This document shows positions 1 through 7,354 of a stretch of 28,994 nucleotides of DNA, piece by piece. Below the pieces are notes generated by a model that made no database searches, was not told the DNA's origin, and was given only the letters and a program-made list of their open reading frames with translations. The stretch's first letter is position 1, and each line of letters opens with the position of its first letter. Position numbers and translations under genes: made by a program. The stretch comes from Campylobacterales bacterium (GTDB taxonomy: Bacteria > Campylobacterota_A > Desulfurellia > JAADFJ01): positions 3,723 to 32,716 of the forward strand of contig JALWSW010000004.1 in the NCBI GenBank assembly GCA_027080125.1. Direction: 5' to 3'.

Positions 1-288
1 CGTAGGAGTTCCTCTTCTTGTATCATCATCATCCATACTCGGAAGATCATCATGAATCAGTGAATACGTATGAATATATTCAATCGCAGCAGCTACCGGA
101 ATTATTTTCTGCTCATCCGCACCAAATACCGAAGCTGTTTCCCAGCAAAGCTGCGGACGGAGCCGTTTGCCGCCAGGTAATATCGCATAGCTCATCGCCT
201 CTCTTAATTCGCTCTGAGCGACATTTTCAAGTCTGCTTTTGATAAACAGGCTCAGCTTTTCAGATCTTTGGTGTATGAGTCTCTTCAT
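1..288 (-). CDS. ispA: Polyprenyl (farnesyl/geranyl) diphosphate synthase, N-terminal part, cut by window edge
   Basis: Chain-elongating isoprenyl diphosphate synthase that condenses IPP with allylic diphosphates in the cytoplasm. I translated the minus strand from the ATG at 288; 96 codons are open to the edge. The early motif GGKRLRP is present, and the first aspartate-rich motif DDLPSMDDDDTRRG lies close to the window edge, as in the IspA family. The rest of the protein, including the second DDxxD, lies outside. It overlaps the end of xseB by 29 bases and shows no clear Shine-Dalgarno, so translation is probably coupled. The order xseB-ispA is common in bacteria and is usually followed by dxs. 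Family is certain; exact chain length of the product (C10/C15/C20) cannot be told. Confidence 0.93.
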   Translation of the reverse strand, partial: MKRLIHQRSEKLSLFIKSRLENVAQSELREAMSYAILPGGKRLRPQLCWETASVFGADEQKIIPVAAAIEYIHTYSLIHDDLPSMDDDDTRRGTPT

Positions 289-475
289 CGGGAATTTCTA
301 CAGTTTTTATCTCCTTTTCAGCCTCTTTGAGTCTGGCAAGACAGATTCTCGAAAGATCGGCTCCCTCTTTGTAAAGTTTCAGCGCCTCATCGAGTCTGAC
401 CTCACCGCTACCCAGCCTGTTTGCTATTTCCTCGATTCTTGACAATGCGTCCTCGAAAGCAATCTTATCAGTCAT
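260..475 (-). CDS. xseB: Exodeoxyribonuclease VII small subunit
   Basis: Small subunit of exonuclease VII, which degrades single-stranded DNA together with XseA (not in this window). The protein is about 71 residues and all helical, with the family pattern FEDALSRIEEIANRLGSGEV followed by LDEALKLYKEGADL, then a charged tail. I chose the ATG at 475 (MTDKIAFEDAL); an in-frame ATG at 484 would add three residues and cannot be excluded. The gene overlaps the end of the upstream thioesterase and the start of ispA, so the three genes form one translationally coupled minus-strand unit. Confidence 0.93.
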   Translation of the reverse strand: MTDKIAFEDALSRIEEIANRLGSGEVRLDEALKLYKEGADLSRICLARLKEAEKEIKTVEIPDEETHTPKI

Positions 476-893
476 CCTTACCATCCGATTCTATCTGTTT
501 TGCTTTGGCAGTTACCATCTTCTTTCCGTTCTCATCATATACATAAGCTGTCGAATATGTAAGAATGCCCCGCTGCTTTTCAATTTCCGCTTCTATATAA
601 TATTTTTTACCCACTCTAAGCGGATGATGATATTTAATTGTAAGCTCTGCGGTCATTGCTACTCTGTTTTGCTGATAAAAAAGATTGGCAACCGCCTCGT
701 CAAGAATGGTAGCGGTAATGCCACCATGAACTACCCCGTCAAAACCTTGATGATACTCTTTGGGAATAAACTCGGTCTTGCACACTTGCCCGTCAAAATG
801 AAATTTAAGTTTCAGACCGATAGGATTGTTTATCCCACAACCAAAACAAAACTTTTTGGTATCCTTCAGATTTTCGATTTTTTCGCTTGACAC
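468..893 (-). CDS. PaaI-type hotdog-fold thioesterase
   Basis: Probable acyl-CoA thioesterase of the PaaI/4HBT hotdog superfamily. Visible features are an N-terminal FCFGCGINNPIGLKLKF segment (CxxC followed by NPxGL, typical of one PaaI-like subgroup), and the hotdog helix motif HGGITATILDEAVA. I prefer the GTG at 893 to the ATG at 905, because GGAGG at 903-899 stands five bases before the GTG while nothing precedes the ATG; this gives 141 residues. The substrate is unknown. It is the first gene of the unit that continues into xseB and ispA, and it diverges from the tRNA-Leu promoter, whose -35 lies inside its 5' end. Confidence 0.85.
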   Translation of the reverse strand: MSSEKIENLKDTKKFCFGCGINNPIGLKLKFHFDGQVCKTEFIPKEYHQGFDGVVHGGITATILDEAVANLFYQQNRVAMTAELTIKYHHPLRVGKKYYIEAEIEKQRGILTYSTAYVYDENGKKMVTAKAKQIESDGKDD

Positions 894-914
894 CTGCCCC
901 TCCATTACTAAAAT
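887..914 (+). promoter_or_regulatory. Sigma70-type promoter for tRNA-Leu (and probably metK-ahcY)
   Basis: TTGACA at 887-892, a 16-base spacer and TAAAAT at 909-914. It lies 12 bases before the tRNA-Leu gene and overlaps the 5' end of the divergent thioesterase gene. No terminator is visible between the tRNA and metK, so readthrough into metK-ahcY is likely. Confidence 0.7.
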
Positions 915-926
915 CGTAAATATGCT

Positions 927-1015
927 GCCGAAGTGGCGGAATTAGGTAGACGCGCTAGATTCAGGATCTAGTGGGAAATTTTCCCGTGCCGGTTCAATTC
1001 CGGCCTTCGGCACCA
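927..1015 (+). tRNA. tRNA-Leu (anticodon CAG)
   Basis: Acceptor GCCGAAG pairs with CTTCGGC. The anticodon stem CTAGA/TCTAG encloses loop TTCAGGA with anticodon CAG at 962-964. A long class II variable arm (GGGAAA/TTTCCC type) follows, then T-loop TTCAATT. The CCA end is encoded. The 89-base length fits tRNA-Leu, and the anticodon reads CUG. Confidence 0.97.
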
Positions 1016-1018
1016 CAA

Positions 1019-1087
1019 CAGCATATCCGAGGCTATGCTATAAGATTGGATTGATTTTGTCAATCAATAAATAATAAGGAGTTTGAG
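1019..1087 (+). promoter_or_regulatory. metK leader with two short hairpins
   Basis: Between the tRNA and metK lie hairpin AGCATA/TATGCT (1020-1039) and hairpin ATTGATT/AATCAAT (1050-1068), followed by the ribosome binding site AAGGAG at 1076-1081. The leader is about 70 bases. I do not see a match to a SAM riboswitch consensus that I can recall, so any regulatory role is speculative; the hairpins may simply mark processing behind the tRNA. Confidence 0.3.
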
Positions 1088-2239
1088 GTGTCAAAAACGT
1101 TTTATTTTACATCCGAATCTGTAACCGAAGGACATCCTGACAAAGTAGCAGATCAGATATCTGATGCTGTGCTGGATGAGGTAATAAAAAACGATAAAAA
1201 CTGCAGGGTAGCATGCGAGACGGTGCTCTCAAGAGGAATCGTCTTTTTATCGGGAGAAATAACAACAACCACATACGCTTCAATATCCGATATTGCACGA
1301 AATACCATAAAAGAGATCGGTTACATAGACCCGACTTACGGGTTCGATTATAGAACCTGCGGAGTTCTCTCGGCAATAACACCCCAATCGCCTGACATTG
1401 CAATGGGAGTAAACAGATCAGGAGAAATAGGAGCGGGCGATCAAGGAATGATGTTTGGCTATGCAACAGATGAAACTCCAAATTTTATGCCCACACCGAT
1501 AAATTTTGCGCATAAACTTGCTATGAGACTGGCTCAGGCAAGAAAAGAGAGGCTGCTTCCCTATCTGAGGCCTGACGGAAAAACTCAGGTTACGGTAAAA
1601 TACAACAACAGTATGCCGGAAAAGGTCACTGCGGTTGTTGTCTCAACTCAGCACAGCCCAAGAGTGGATATGAATCAGCTTAAGCATGATGTCAAAAAAG
1701 AGATTATAGACTATGTTATTCCGCCTGAAATGGCAGATAGCCAGATGAAAATCTATATCAATCCCACCGGACGTTTTGTTATCGGAGGACCTCAGGCTGA
1801 TACCGGTTTGACAGGGCGCAAAATTATCGTAGATACCTACGGCGGAGTGGGATCTCACGGAGGGGGTTGTTTTTCGGGAAAAGATCCGACAAAAGTCGAT
1901 CGTTCGGCAAGCTATATGGCAAGATATATAGCAAAAAACATCGTCGCAGCAGGTGTTGCAAAAAGATGCGAGATTCAGCTCGCTTATGCAATCGGGGTGA
2001 CAGAGCCGGTTTCTCTTATGATTCATACCTACGGAAGCTCAAAGGTGCCAAAGGAAAAAATCAGAAAAACAATTAAGGAAATATTCCCGCTGTCTCCAAA
2101 AGAGATTATAGAGCATCTCGATCTTCTAAGACCGATTTACAAAAAAACCGCTGCATACGGTCATTTCGGCAGGGAGCTGCCGGAGTTTACGTGGGAAAAA
2201 ACCGATATGGCTGATGAAATAAGGAAAAGGTTGCTATGA
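1088..2239 (+). CDS. metK: S-adenosylmethionine synthase
   Basis: Makes S-adenosylmethionine from methionine and ATP in the cytoplasm. The 383-residue length is normal. The N-terminal motif FTSESVTEGHPDKVADQISD carries the ATP-binding His and Asp, GAGDQGMMFGYATDE is the signature loop, and GGPQADTGLTGRKIIVDTYGG plus GGGCFSGKDPTKVDRSA are the C-terminal P-loop-like and Lys-containing motifs. It starts with GTG, six bases after AAGGAG. Its stop overlaps the start of ahcY (ATGA), so SAM production and SAH removal are translationally coupled. Confidence 0.98.
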   Translation: MSKTFYFTSESVTEGHPDKVADQISDAVLDEVIKNDKNCRVACETVLSRGIVFLSGEITTTTYASISDIARNTIKEIGYIDPTYGFDYRTCGVLSAITPQSPDIAMGVNRSGEIGAGDQGMMFGYATDETPNFMPTPINFAHKLAMRLAQARKERLLPYLRPDGKTQVTVKYNNSMPEKVTAVVVSTQHSPRVDMNQLKHDVKKEIIDYVIPPEMADSQMKIYINPTGRFVIGGPQADTGLTGRKIIVDTYGGVGSHGGGCFSGKDPTKVDRSASYMARYIAKNIVAAGVAKRCEIQLAYAIGVTEPVSLMIHTYGSSKVPKEKIRKTIKEIFPLSPKEIIEHLDLLRPIYKKTAAYGHFGRELPEFTWEKTDMADEIRKRLL

Positions 2240-3486
2240 ATTACGATATAAAAGATATTGCGCTTGCCGATAAAGGGCTCCTAATGATTCAGTGGGCTGA
2301 AATGAGCATGCCGGTTTTAAAAAACATACGAGGTGAGTTCGAAAAAGAAAAGCCGCTTGCAGGAATAAAAATCGGCTGCTGTCTGCATGTCACAACCGAA
2401 ACCGCAGCGCTTATGAAAACGCTAAAAGCAGCAGGAGCAGAGATAAGACTTGCCGCTTCCAATCCGCTCTCAACAAAAGACTATGTTGCAGCAGCACTGG
2501 TAAAAGAAGGAATTCCCGTCTTTGCCATAAATGGAGAGGACAGGGAAACCTACTACAGGCATCTTGAATCGGTGCTTGAGATGAAGCCCGATATAACTAT
2601 GGATGATGGAGGCGATCTCATATCGCTGATTCACTCAAAGTATCCCGAACTCACAAAAACAATGTTGGGCAGCACAGAAGAAACCACCACCGGGGTAATA
2701 CGACTCAAAAGCATGGAAGCAGACGGAGCGCTCAAGGTGCCGGTAATAGCGGTCAATGAAGCCGAAACAAAGCATCTGTTCGATAATCGATACGGCACCG
2801 GACAATCCACAATCGATGGCATACTGCGCGCTACAAACAGACTGATTGCAGGAAGCTATTTCGTTGTCTCAGGATACGGATGGTGCGGAAAGGGAGTATC
2901 AATGCGCGCAAAAGGAATGGGTGCAAAGGTAATTATATGCGAGGTCAATCCGGTAAGAGCGCTTGAGGCAGCTATGGACGGATTTTCAGTTATGCCGATC
3001 AAACAAGCCGCTTCAATCGGAGATTTTTTTGTAACAGTTACCGGAGACGTAAATGTCATCGACATAGATGCCATAGAAAAGATGAAAGACGGGGCAATAC
3101 TGGCGAATTCGGGACATTTTGACAGCGAAATAAACACGAAAATGCTAAAGAAAACTGCCGTCTCATCAAAAAACATACGTCCTGCGCTTGATGAGTATCT
3201 TATGCCCGATGGCAGAAGAATATACCTTCTTGCCCAAGGCAGACTTGTAAATCTTTCCTCAGCAGAGGGGCATCCTTCATCTGTTATGGATATGAGTTTT
3301 GCCAATCAGGCGCTTGCTGCCAAATACCTGAAGGAAAACGGCAATCTTGAGCATAAGGTATATGTTGTTCCTGCTGAAATCGATCAAAAGGTCGCCTCTC
3401 TAAAACTTGAATCGATGAATATAGAGATTGATAAACTTACTGCCGAGCAGCAACATTATCTTTCATCCTGGAATATAGGCACCTGA
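2236..3486 (+). CDS. ahcY: Adenosylhomocysteinase
   Basis: Reversibly hydrolyses S-adenosylhomocysteine to adenosine and homocysteine with tightly bound NAD, relieving product inhibition of methyltransferases. The 416 residues contain the substrate site (LHVTTETAALMKTLKAAGAE, then MDDGGDL), EETTTGVIRL, and the NAD-binding VVSGYGWCGKGVSMRAKGMG. The protein ends at YLSSWNIGT and lacks the KPDHYRY-like tail of eukaryotic and many proteobacterial enzymes; this matches the shorter archaeal/Thermotoga-type form. The ATG overlaps the metK stop by four bases. Confidence 0.97.
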   Translation: MNYDIKDIALADKGLLMIQWAEMSMPVLKNIRGEFEKEKPLAGIKIGCCLHVTTETAALMKTLKAAGAEIRLAASNPLSTKDYVAAALVKEGIPVFAINGEDRETYYRHLESVLEMKPDITMDDGGDLISLIHSKYPELTKTMLGSTEETTTGVIRLKSMEADGALKVPVIAVNEAETKHLFDNRYGTGQSTIDGILRATNRLIAGSYFVVSGYGWCGKGVSMRAKGMGAKVIICEVNPVRALEAAMDGFSVMPIKQAASIGDFFVTVTGDVNVIDIDAIEKMKDGAILANSGHFDSEINTKMLKKTAVSSKNIRPALDEYLMPDGRRIYLLAQGRLVNLSSAEGHPSSVMDMSFANQALAAKYLKENGNLEHKVYVVPAEIDQKVASLKLESMNIEIDKLTAEQQHYLSSWNIGT

Positions 3487-3519
3487 TAACAAGTTTTAAT
3501 CATCCGGAAAACCGTCAAG

Positions 3520-3579
3520 AAAAATGCCGGCAATTATGAGGTTGCCGGCAGATATCTCTGCTGCTACGACGGCATTTTT
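3520..3579. terminator. Nested bidirectional terminator between ahcY and the ThiI-like gene
   Basis: An inner perfect 9-bp hairpin, TGCCGGCAA (3525-3533) with TTGCCGGCA (3542-3550), has an 8-base loop. Read on the minus strand it is followed at once by TTTTT (complement of 3520-3524), a textbook terminator for the minus operon. An outer perfect 10-bp pairing, AAAAATGCCG (3520-3529) with CGGCATTTTT (3570-3579), supplies a T-run for plus-strand transcription. The two pairings share the first arm and exclude each other. Confidence 0.8.
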
Positions 3580-3603
3580 ATTTCGTTACTGCAAGCGTCG
3601 TTA

Positions 3604-4602
3604 CTACTCCATACAAACGTTATACTCTGTCGGATCTGTCGAAATCTCCCCTTTTCTCAAAGTTAGCGACCTGTCGCCAAATCTAATCGAGGCTTCAGGT
3701 GGCGCCTTCTCTTTCGAATAAAAAAGCAAAATCTCAGCGGCTTTTTTCAAATCATCCTGACTGGGATTGCCGACAATTATTCCATCTGCTCCAATAAAAT
3801 CAGGCTCAACACGCATATAACCGGAAGACCAATTACGTATAAAAGCATTCTCCTGCTTATCTCTCCCTATAATAAGTTTGGCATCTTTGCTCAACCTGAA
3901 ATGACGACCCACAGTAAGCAATTTTAAATCAGAATAGCTGACAGACTCCTGATGCTCCAGCAGATCACGCACCTTTTTTGCAAAGGTTTTGTCTGTCAAT
4001 CTGCAGCCGCCTGACGGACACGGATAATCCGCAATACTGAGACTTTCAGCCAACTCAAATTGCGGCGCCCTTGAACGACCTGATATTTTCAAAAGATGCT
4101 CACGATTTACCCATCCTTTCTGCTCAGCTATGGTCGGTTTAAAAAAATGCGCCGAAAGTGGCCTGAGTAATATCCCGGTTAATCCGCTTTCACGCTCAAC
4201 AATATTCATCGCCTCTATACGCTGGCTCATCGGTCTTTGCCCCACAACCTCTCCGGTAAAATAAAACGAAGCACCTATACTGTCGCCATACTCTTTTGCG
4301 CGTCTTAGCATAAAAATCCTGCAATCGATGCAAGGATTTATTCCTTTTCCGTATCCGTATTTCGGATGCCTTAAAACATCAACATATTCGGCGCCTTTTA
4401 CCATTATCTTTATCGGAACTTTCATCTCTCTTGCAACACGTTCGGCTTCATTATGACAAACATCCTTTCTGCTGCTGCAGGTACAAAACGGTGAGGTAAA
4501 ATGAAGAACGGTAACATCCACGCCTTCATTCAAAATCGTCTTCAATGCCAATGTGCTATCTAAACCACCTGAGAGAAGTCCTATTGCTTTCACCTTAGAC
4601 AT
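3604..4602 (-). CDS. PP-loop ATPase, ThiI/MnmA-like tRNA sulfurtransferase candidate
   Basis: Likely activates a tRNA uridine by adenylation for sulfur insertion. The N-terminal PP-loop SGGLDS is at residues 11-16 of 332. Cysteines are plentiful: FCTCSS near 40, the pair CIDC at 91-94 and the PCPSGGC cluster at 195-200. The CxxC and third cysteine resemble iron-sulfur-dependent thiolases, in which a [4Fe-4S] cluster carries the sulfur. The last ~110 residues look like the NFACT-R-like (DUF814) domain found attached to some ThiI-type proteins. No THUMP domain is present. The ATG at 4602 follows GGAGGAG. It is the last gene of the minus operon after ispD-ispF-flavodoxin. The exact tRNA position modified is not predictable. 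Confidence 0.72.
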   Translation of the reverse strand: MSKVKAIGLLSGGLDSTLALKTILNEGVDVTVLHFTSPFCTCSSRKDVCHNEAERVAREMKVPIKIMVKGAEYVDVLRHPKYGYGKGINPCIDCRIFMLRRAKEYGDSIGASFYFTGEVVGQRPMSQRIEAMNIVERESGLTGILLRPLSAHFFKPTIAEQKGWVNREHLLKISGRSRAPQFELAESLSIADYPCPSGGCRLTDKTFAKKVRDLLEHQESVSYSDLKLLTVGRHFRLSKDAKLIIGRDKQENAFIRNWSSGYMRVEPDFIGADGIIVGNPSQDDLKKAAEILLFYSKEKAPPEASIRFGDRSLTLRKGEISTDPTEYNVCME

Positions 4603-4667
4603 CTGTTATCTCCTCCAATTTCAAAAATCTGAGCAATTCTATCAATGAATTCCGGTATGTGAAGGGT

Positions 4668-5153
4668 TTACGACAATCTCGTCCGTTTTATCAAAATTTT
4701 TGCTGCTATAGCAGCACCTCTTTTTTCAATACTCTCACAAACCCTGCTGTAAAAACGCTCGTAATCCCATCCGCCGTAGCTCATAAAAGGAATAACCCGC
4801 TTACCTGCAAGCTCATTCTTTTTTAAAAAACTCAACAGCGGCGGACAGCCAAACCCCCACTTAGGAAATCCAAGCGCTATATTTTCGTATTTATTCAATT
4901 CTAAAGCCGGTTCAACTCTAATCGGGCAGTTGAAAATTTTCCATAAAATAGGCAAAAGAGAAAAAATAAGCCATAAAAATTTCGGTAGATTCAAAGAGGT
5001 TATTCTGTAACAATCGGCTTGCAAGATTTTTTGCAGAAGTTTTGCGAGTTTTTCGGTGCTTCCGGTCAAAGAAAAATATACGATCGCCGTTTTACCGTCT
5101 GCAAAATCCTCAACAGCCTTTCCCAATAGCCCGGTAATATCAGCCTCAGTCAT
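4668..5153 (-). CDS. Flavodoxin-like protein
   Basis: A protein of about 161 residues with a flavodoxin fold. The phosphate-binding loop AIVYFSLTGSTEKLAKLL lies near residue 25, and the later GFPKWGFGCPPLLSFL and PFMSYGGWDYERFY segments fit the FMN isoalloxazine loops. A hydrophobic stretch (KFLWLIFSLLPILWKIF) near residue 60 is too early for a secretion signal and is probably part of the flavin-site loop, although membrane contact is possible. I chose the ATG at 5153 over the TTG two codons upstream; neither has a good ribosome binding site. It lies 13 bases after ispF, in the same operon. It could be a low-potential electron donor, for example for IspG/IspH; that is inference from context. 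Confidence 0.7.
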   Translation of the reverse strand: MTEADITGLLGKAVEDFADGKTAIVYFSLTGSTEKLAKLLQKILQADCYRITSLNLPKFLWLIFSLLPILWKIFNCPIRVEPALELNKYENIALGFPKWGFGCPPLLSFLKKNELAGKRVIPFMSYGGWDYERFYSRVCESIEKRGAAIAAKILIKRTRLS

Positions 5154-5166
5154 TGTCAATTAAAAT

Positions 5167-5658
5167 TCACAGCTTACGCACCAGGCAAACCGAATACGCT
5201 GCAACTCCCTCGGCTTTTCCGATAAAACCCATATAATCGTTTGTTTTTGCAGATATTGAAACATCGCCATTTCCAAGATGCAAAATTTCCGCTATCTCAT
5301 GCTCCATCTTTTCAAGATAACCGGAAAGTCGGGGCTGCTGAGCAATTATGACGGTTGAAATATTTATCAGGACATATCCTCTGTTTTCAATCAGCTCAGC
5401 AACACGCTTCAATAGAATCGTGCTTCTTATATTTTCGTAACTTTTGTCCGAATTTGGAAACAGCATACCTATGTTGCCCAGATGAGCAGCAGACAGAATC
5501 GCATCTATTGCCGAATGAATCGCTGCATCACCGTCGGAATATCCTTGAAGTCCTCTGACATAATCTATCTTTACCCCGCCCAGATAAAGCGGTATCCCTT
5601 TTTTAAATCTGTGACTGTCGTATCCTATGCCAATTTTGACAATTCCTGCTTTATAAAT
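5167..5658 (-). CDS. ispF: 2-C-methyl-D-erythritol 2,4-cyclodiphosphate synthase, non-canonical start
   Basis: Fifth step of the methylerythritol phosphate pathway: cyclises CDP-methylerythritol phosphate to MEcPP, as a trimer with a metal bound by Asp and two His. I translated through the region upstream of the ATG at 5466, where the conserved N-terminus is: KIGIGYDSHRF (metal ligands Asp, His), LGGVKIDY, YSDGDAAIHSAIDAILSAA (third ligand His), then TVIIAQQPRLSGYL and ISAKTNDYMGFIGKAEGVAAYSV. This frame has no ATG, GTG or TTG before those motifs. The best start is ATT at 5658, five bases after AAGAGGAG (5671-5664), giving 163 residues; ATT at 5643 is an alternative. The frame overlaps ispD by about 30 bases. 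A -1 frameshift fusion with IspD, or a sequence error, are the other explanations. Confidence 0.88.
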   Translation of the reverse strand: MYKAGIVKIGIGYDSHRFKKGIPLYLGGVKIDYVRGLQGYSDGDAAIHSAIDAILSAAHLGNIGMLFPNSDKSYENIRSTILLKRVAELIENRGYVLINISTVIIAQQPRLSGYLEKMEHEIAEILHLGNGDVSISAKTNDYMGFIGKAEGVAAYSVCLVRKL

Positions 5659-6275
5659 TTTAGCTCCTCTTGATATGTAAGTTTTATGTTCGATTTCTCT
5701 CCTTCAACCGCATATACCGATCTACCTATCAACTCAACCGCAGCGGCATCGTCGGTTAGCTCAAGCGATTTCATAACCGCGCTTTCCAAAGCCTCTTTGA
5801 TAAGCTCGGTCTTAAAACCTTGAGGCGTCTGCACAAATTTATACTCATCTCTTTCAACCGTTCTTACAATCCTGTCATTTTTTACCAGCTTTATCGTATC
5901 GGATATCGAGACAACCGGAACCGCCGCTTCAAACAGTTTTGCCTTCTCTATCACTCTTTTTATCAGCGCAGAGGAAGCCAACGGTCTTGCCGCATCATGA
6001 ATGAGCACAATGCCACCAGTGAGCTCTTTTGTTCCGATATATGATGATTGAAGACGCGTTTTGCCTCCGGGTTTAATATCGATAGGTATTGTGTATTCGG
6101 CTGTCCTAAATTTGCCGGTATCCTTTTCAGGCACAACAACAACCGCATCATCAACCAGATTGATAAATCTCTCAAGCGACCATTGCCAAAGCTCTTTGCC
6201 GCCAATTTTTATAAACTGCTTTTTTTCTCCGTATCTGAGGGCACCGCCTGCAGCCAACAAAACAAGATGTATCAC
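5625..6275 (-). CDS. ispD: 2-C-methyl-D-erythritol 4-phosphate cytidylyltransferase
   Basis: Third step of the methylerythritol phosphate pathway: attaches CMP to methylerythritol phosphate. The 216-residue protein has the nucleotide-binding LVLLAAGGALRYGEKKQF (the usual PKQ is KKQ here), LIHDAARPL in the middle, and the late TDDAAAVE motif. It starts with GTG at 6275, shortly after tRNA-Val on the same strand. Its TAG stop at 5627-5625 lies inside the ispF frame. IspD and IspF are fused in some bacteria (IspDF), which makes this overlap interesting. Confidence 0.95.
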   Translation of the reverse strand: MIHLVLLAAGGALRYGEKKQFIKIGGKELWQWSLERFINLVDDAVVVVPEKDTGKFRTAEYTIPIDIKPGGKTRLQSSYIGTKELTGGIVLIHDAARPLASSALIKRVIEKAKLFEAAVPVVSISDTIKLVKNDRIVRTVERDEYKFVQTPQGFKTELIKEALESAVMKSLELTDDAAAVELIGRSVYAVEGEKSNIKLTYQEELKFIKQELSKLA

Positions 6276-6311
6276 TTTAAATCCATAAAAATTAAGTTAC
6301 AATAAATTCGG

Positions 6312-6386
6312 TGGTGGGCGATACAGGTTTCGAACCTGTGACCTCTCGCGTGTGAAGCGAACGCTCTACCCCTGAGCTAATCGCCC
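6312..6386 (-). tRNA. tRNA-Val (anticodon CAC)
   Basis: Acceptor GGGCGAT/ATCGCCC, D-stem GCTC/GAGC, anticodon loop TTCACAC with anticodon CAC, T-arm ACAGG-TTCGAAA-CCTGT, and an encoded CCA end. The 75-base length is normal. Confidence 0.97.
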
Positions 6387-6394
6387 TTTAATAA

Positions 6395-6422
6395 AGTGTA
6401 TTAGCCTATTGAAGATTGTCAA
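6395..6422 (-). promoter_or_regulatory. Promoter for tRNA-Val and probably the ispD operon
   Basis: On the minus strand: TTGACA (complement of 6417-6422), a 16-base spacer, and TACACT (complement of 6395-6400), eight bases before the tRNA. No terminator is visible between the tRNA and ispD, so the isoprenoid genes are probably read from here. Confidence 0.6.
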
Positions 6423-6439
6423 TAAAAAAGGAGGTTTTA

Positions 6440-7354
6440 ATGGTGCAATCGACAAAGTATATCTGGTTTGACGGAGAGATGGTCCCGTGGGAGAAGGCGA
6501 ATGTTCATGTCCTCACCCATACGCTTCATTACGGTATGGGTGTTTTTGAGGGAATCCGGTGCTATGATACCGACCAGGGACCTGCAGTCTTCAGACTAAA
6601 ATCGCATACTAAACGTTTTATCAATTCTGCGCACATACTCAATATGAAAATCCCTTTCAGCTTTGATGAACTATATGAAGCAACAAAGGAAACCGTCAGA
6701 AAAAACAATCTGAAGGAATGCTACATAAGACCGCTTGGATTTATCGGATATGGAGACATGGGACTATATCCGCAACATAACAAGATTCAGGTTGCAATCG
6801 CAGCGTGGCCGTGGGGAGCATATCTCGGAGATGAGGGAATAAAAAACGGAATCAAGGTTAAGATTTCCTCGTTTATAAGAAATCATATCGATTCGGCAAT
6901 GACAAAGTCCAAAACCTGCGGCAGCTATGTAAATAGTCAGCTCGCAAAATGGGAAGCAATTGATGCCGGATATGACGAAGCGGTGCTGCTTGATAGTGAG
7001 GGCTATGTTTCTGAGGGAAGCGGAGAATGCCTGTTTGCCGTGCGTGAAGGAGTCATATATACCCCTCCTGCAGGAACGATTTTGGAGGGAATTACAAGGG
7101 ATTCGGTAGTAAAAATTGCCACCGATCTTGGATACAAGGTAAAAGAGGACAGACTAACACGCGATCAGCTCTATATATCCGATGAGCTGTTTTTTGCCGG
7201 AACCGCCGCAGAGATAACCCCGATAAGGATTGTGGACGGCAGAACAATAGGAAACGGAAAAAGAGGCGAGATTACCGAAAAGATTCAGTCGGTCTATTTC
7301 GACGCTGTTCACGGAAAAAAAGAAGAGTATAGGCAGTGGCTTGATTTCATCTAA
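6440..7354 (+). CDS. ilvE: Branched-chain-amino-acid aminotransferase
   Basis: PLP-dependent fold-type IV aminotransferase that interconverts Leu, Ile and Val with their 2-oxo acids using glutamate. The 304-residue protein has the N-terminal WFDGEMVPWEKANVHVLTHTLHYGMGVFEGIRCY, MTKSKTCGSYVNSQLAKWEA around the PLP-lysine region, GYDEAVLLDSEGYVSEGSGECLF, and GTAAEITPI near the C-terminus. The start is the ATG at 6440, preceded by AAGGAGG; the TTG at 6416 lies upstream of that site and is unlikely. It is the first gene of a plus-strand set with polA and the Rrf2 regulator, overlapping polA by 14 bases. Confidence 0.95.
   Translation: MVQSTKYIWFDGEMVPWEKANVHVLTHTLHYGMGVFEGIRCYDTDQGPAVFRLKSHTKRFINSAHILNMKIPFSFDELYEATKETVRKNNLKECYIRPLGFIGYGDMGLYPQHNKIQVAIAAWPWGAYLGDEGIKNGIKVKISSFIRNHIDSAMTKSKTCGSYVNSQLAKWEAIDAGYDEAVLLDSEGYVSEGSGECLFAVREGVIYTPPAGTILEGITRDSVVKIATDLGYKVKEDRLTRDQLYISDELFFAGTAAEITPIRIVDGRTIGNGKRGEITEKIQSVYFDAVHGKKEEYRQWLDFI

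Noticed and set aside
1019..1087. SAM or SAH riboswitch before metK
   Set aside because: The hairpins are short (6-7 bp), and I could not fit the known SAM-I, SAM-II or SAH core. The CCGAGG in the first loop is not enough. A covariance-model search would settle it.
4668..5153. Membrane protein because of the KFLWLIFSLLPILWKIF stretch
   Set aside because: Flavodoxin motifs flank it on both sides and the segment is a single short stretch, more likely a buried loop.
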